Position numbers and translations under genes: made by a program. A DNA stretch of 5,215 nt from Clostridia bacterium. GTDB lineage: Bacteria > Bacillota > Clostridia > Christensenellales > UBA3700. The notes under the pieces are model-generated. The model had not been told where the DNA came from. It was given only the letters and a program-made list of their open reading frames with translations, and did no database searches. The stretch is taken from the NCBI GenBank assembly GCA_029067255.1, contig JAIEEW010000146.1, positions 1 to 5,215 of the forward strand. Reading direction: 5' to 3'. Of this stretch, positions 5,071 to 5,215 are shown one piece after another; within the stretch, counting starts at the first letter, position 1; each line of letters opens with the position of its first letter.

Positions 5071-5215
5071 CTAGTCTAACTCTATTTCTTTATCATATAA
5101 ACACAAGATTTCATTTGAGTCTAATTCCAAAATCTTGCACAGTTTTGAAAAAGTGTCTAATGCCGGTATTTTACGCTTAATACAAAATTGATGCATTAGC
5201 AAATATGATACCCCT
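5071..5215 (-). CDS. XRE-family helix-turn-helix regulator, C-terminal part (cut by window edge)
   Basis: On the minus strand a frame that is open at the window edge gives 47 residues ending at a TAG stop (5071-5073). The visible part reads SYLLMHQFCIKRKIPALD, then TFSKLCKILELDSNEILCLY, then DKEIELD. The pattern (recognition-helix end, basic turn, I-P-x-L-x-T-F-x-K-L-C-x-I-L-x-L, then a D-x-N-E-I-L end) is the classic C-terminal half of a Cro/CI-type (XRE) DNA-binding domain. The protein ends only about 12 residues after this domain, so no C-terminal sensor domain is present. The start lies outside the window, so total length and partner genes are unknown. It is convergent with nrdDG. Confidence 0.7.
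   Translation of the reverse strand, partial: GVSYLLMHQFCIKRKIPALDTFSKLCKILELDSNEILCLYDKEIELD

Overview
The window looks like chromosomal DNA from an AT-rich, low-GC Gram-positive anaerobe, most likely a Clostridia-type member of the Bacillota. The reasons are strong AGGAGG-like ribosome-binding sites, textbook TTGACA-N17-TATAAT promoters, compact hairpin terminators, and an oxygen-sensitive class III ribonucleotide reductase operon. The exact lineage cannot be read from this sequence; a gut-associated uncultured clade is only a guess.

Layout. The left third (1-1736) holds three minus-strand genes for small membrane proteins of 135, 110 and about 210 residues. I cannot assign a function to any of them. 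Each has its own near-perfect sigma-A-type promoter, so each looks like a separate transcription unit. A strong hairpin terminator (573-602) follows the second one.

The intergenic region 1737-2042 carries the promoter of the third membrane protein on the minus strand and the control region of the nrdDG operon on the plus strand. The latter has two NrdR-like boxes whose centres are 32 bp apart, then an extended -10 promoter and a clear Shine-Dalgarno site.

The centre (2043-4651) is the operon nrdD-nrdG. NrdD is the oxygen-sensitive glycyl-radical ribonucleoside-triphosphate reductase. NrdG is the radical-SAM activase that installs its glycyl radical. The two genes are 2 nt apart. The NrdR boxes suggest that the ATP/dATP-sensing repressor NrdR adjusts their expression to nucleotide supply. 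A 12-bp-stem terminator (4703-4731) closes the operon.

The stretch 4652-5070 has no gene. Beyond the terminator it contains two inverted copies of an interspersed-repeat-like sequence (4806-4839 and 4967-5011) and a degenerate third relative (4752-4778). Together they resemble a small MITE/REP-type element. At the right edge (5071-5215) the C-terminal part of a minus-strand XRE-type helix-turn-helix regulator runs out of the window. I see no complete new defence or mobile system here. The items most worth a second look are the NrdR box pair and its position, the unassigned membrane proteins with strong promoters, and the repeat cluster.
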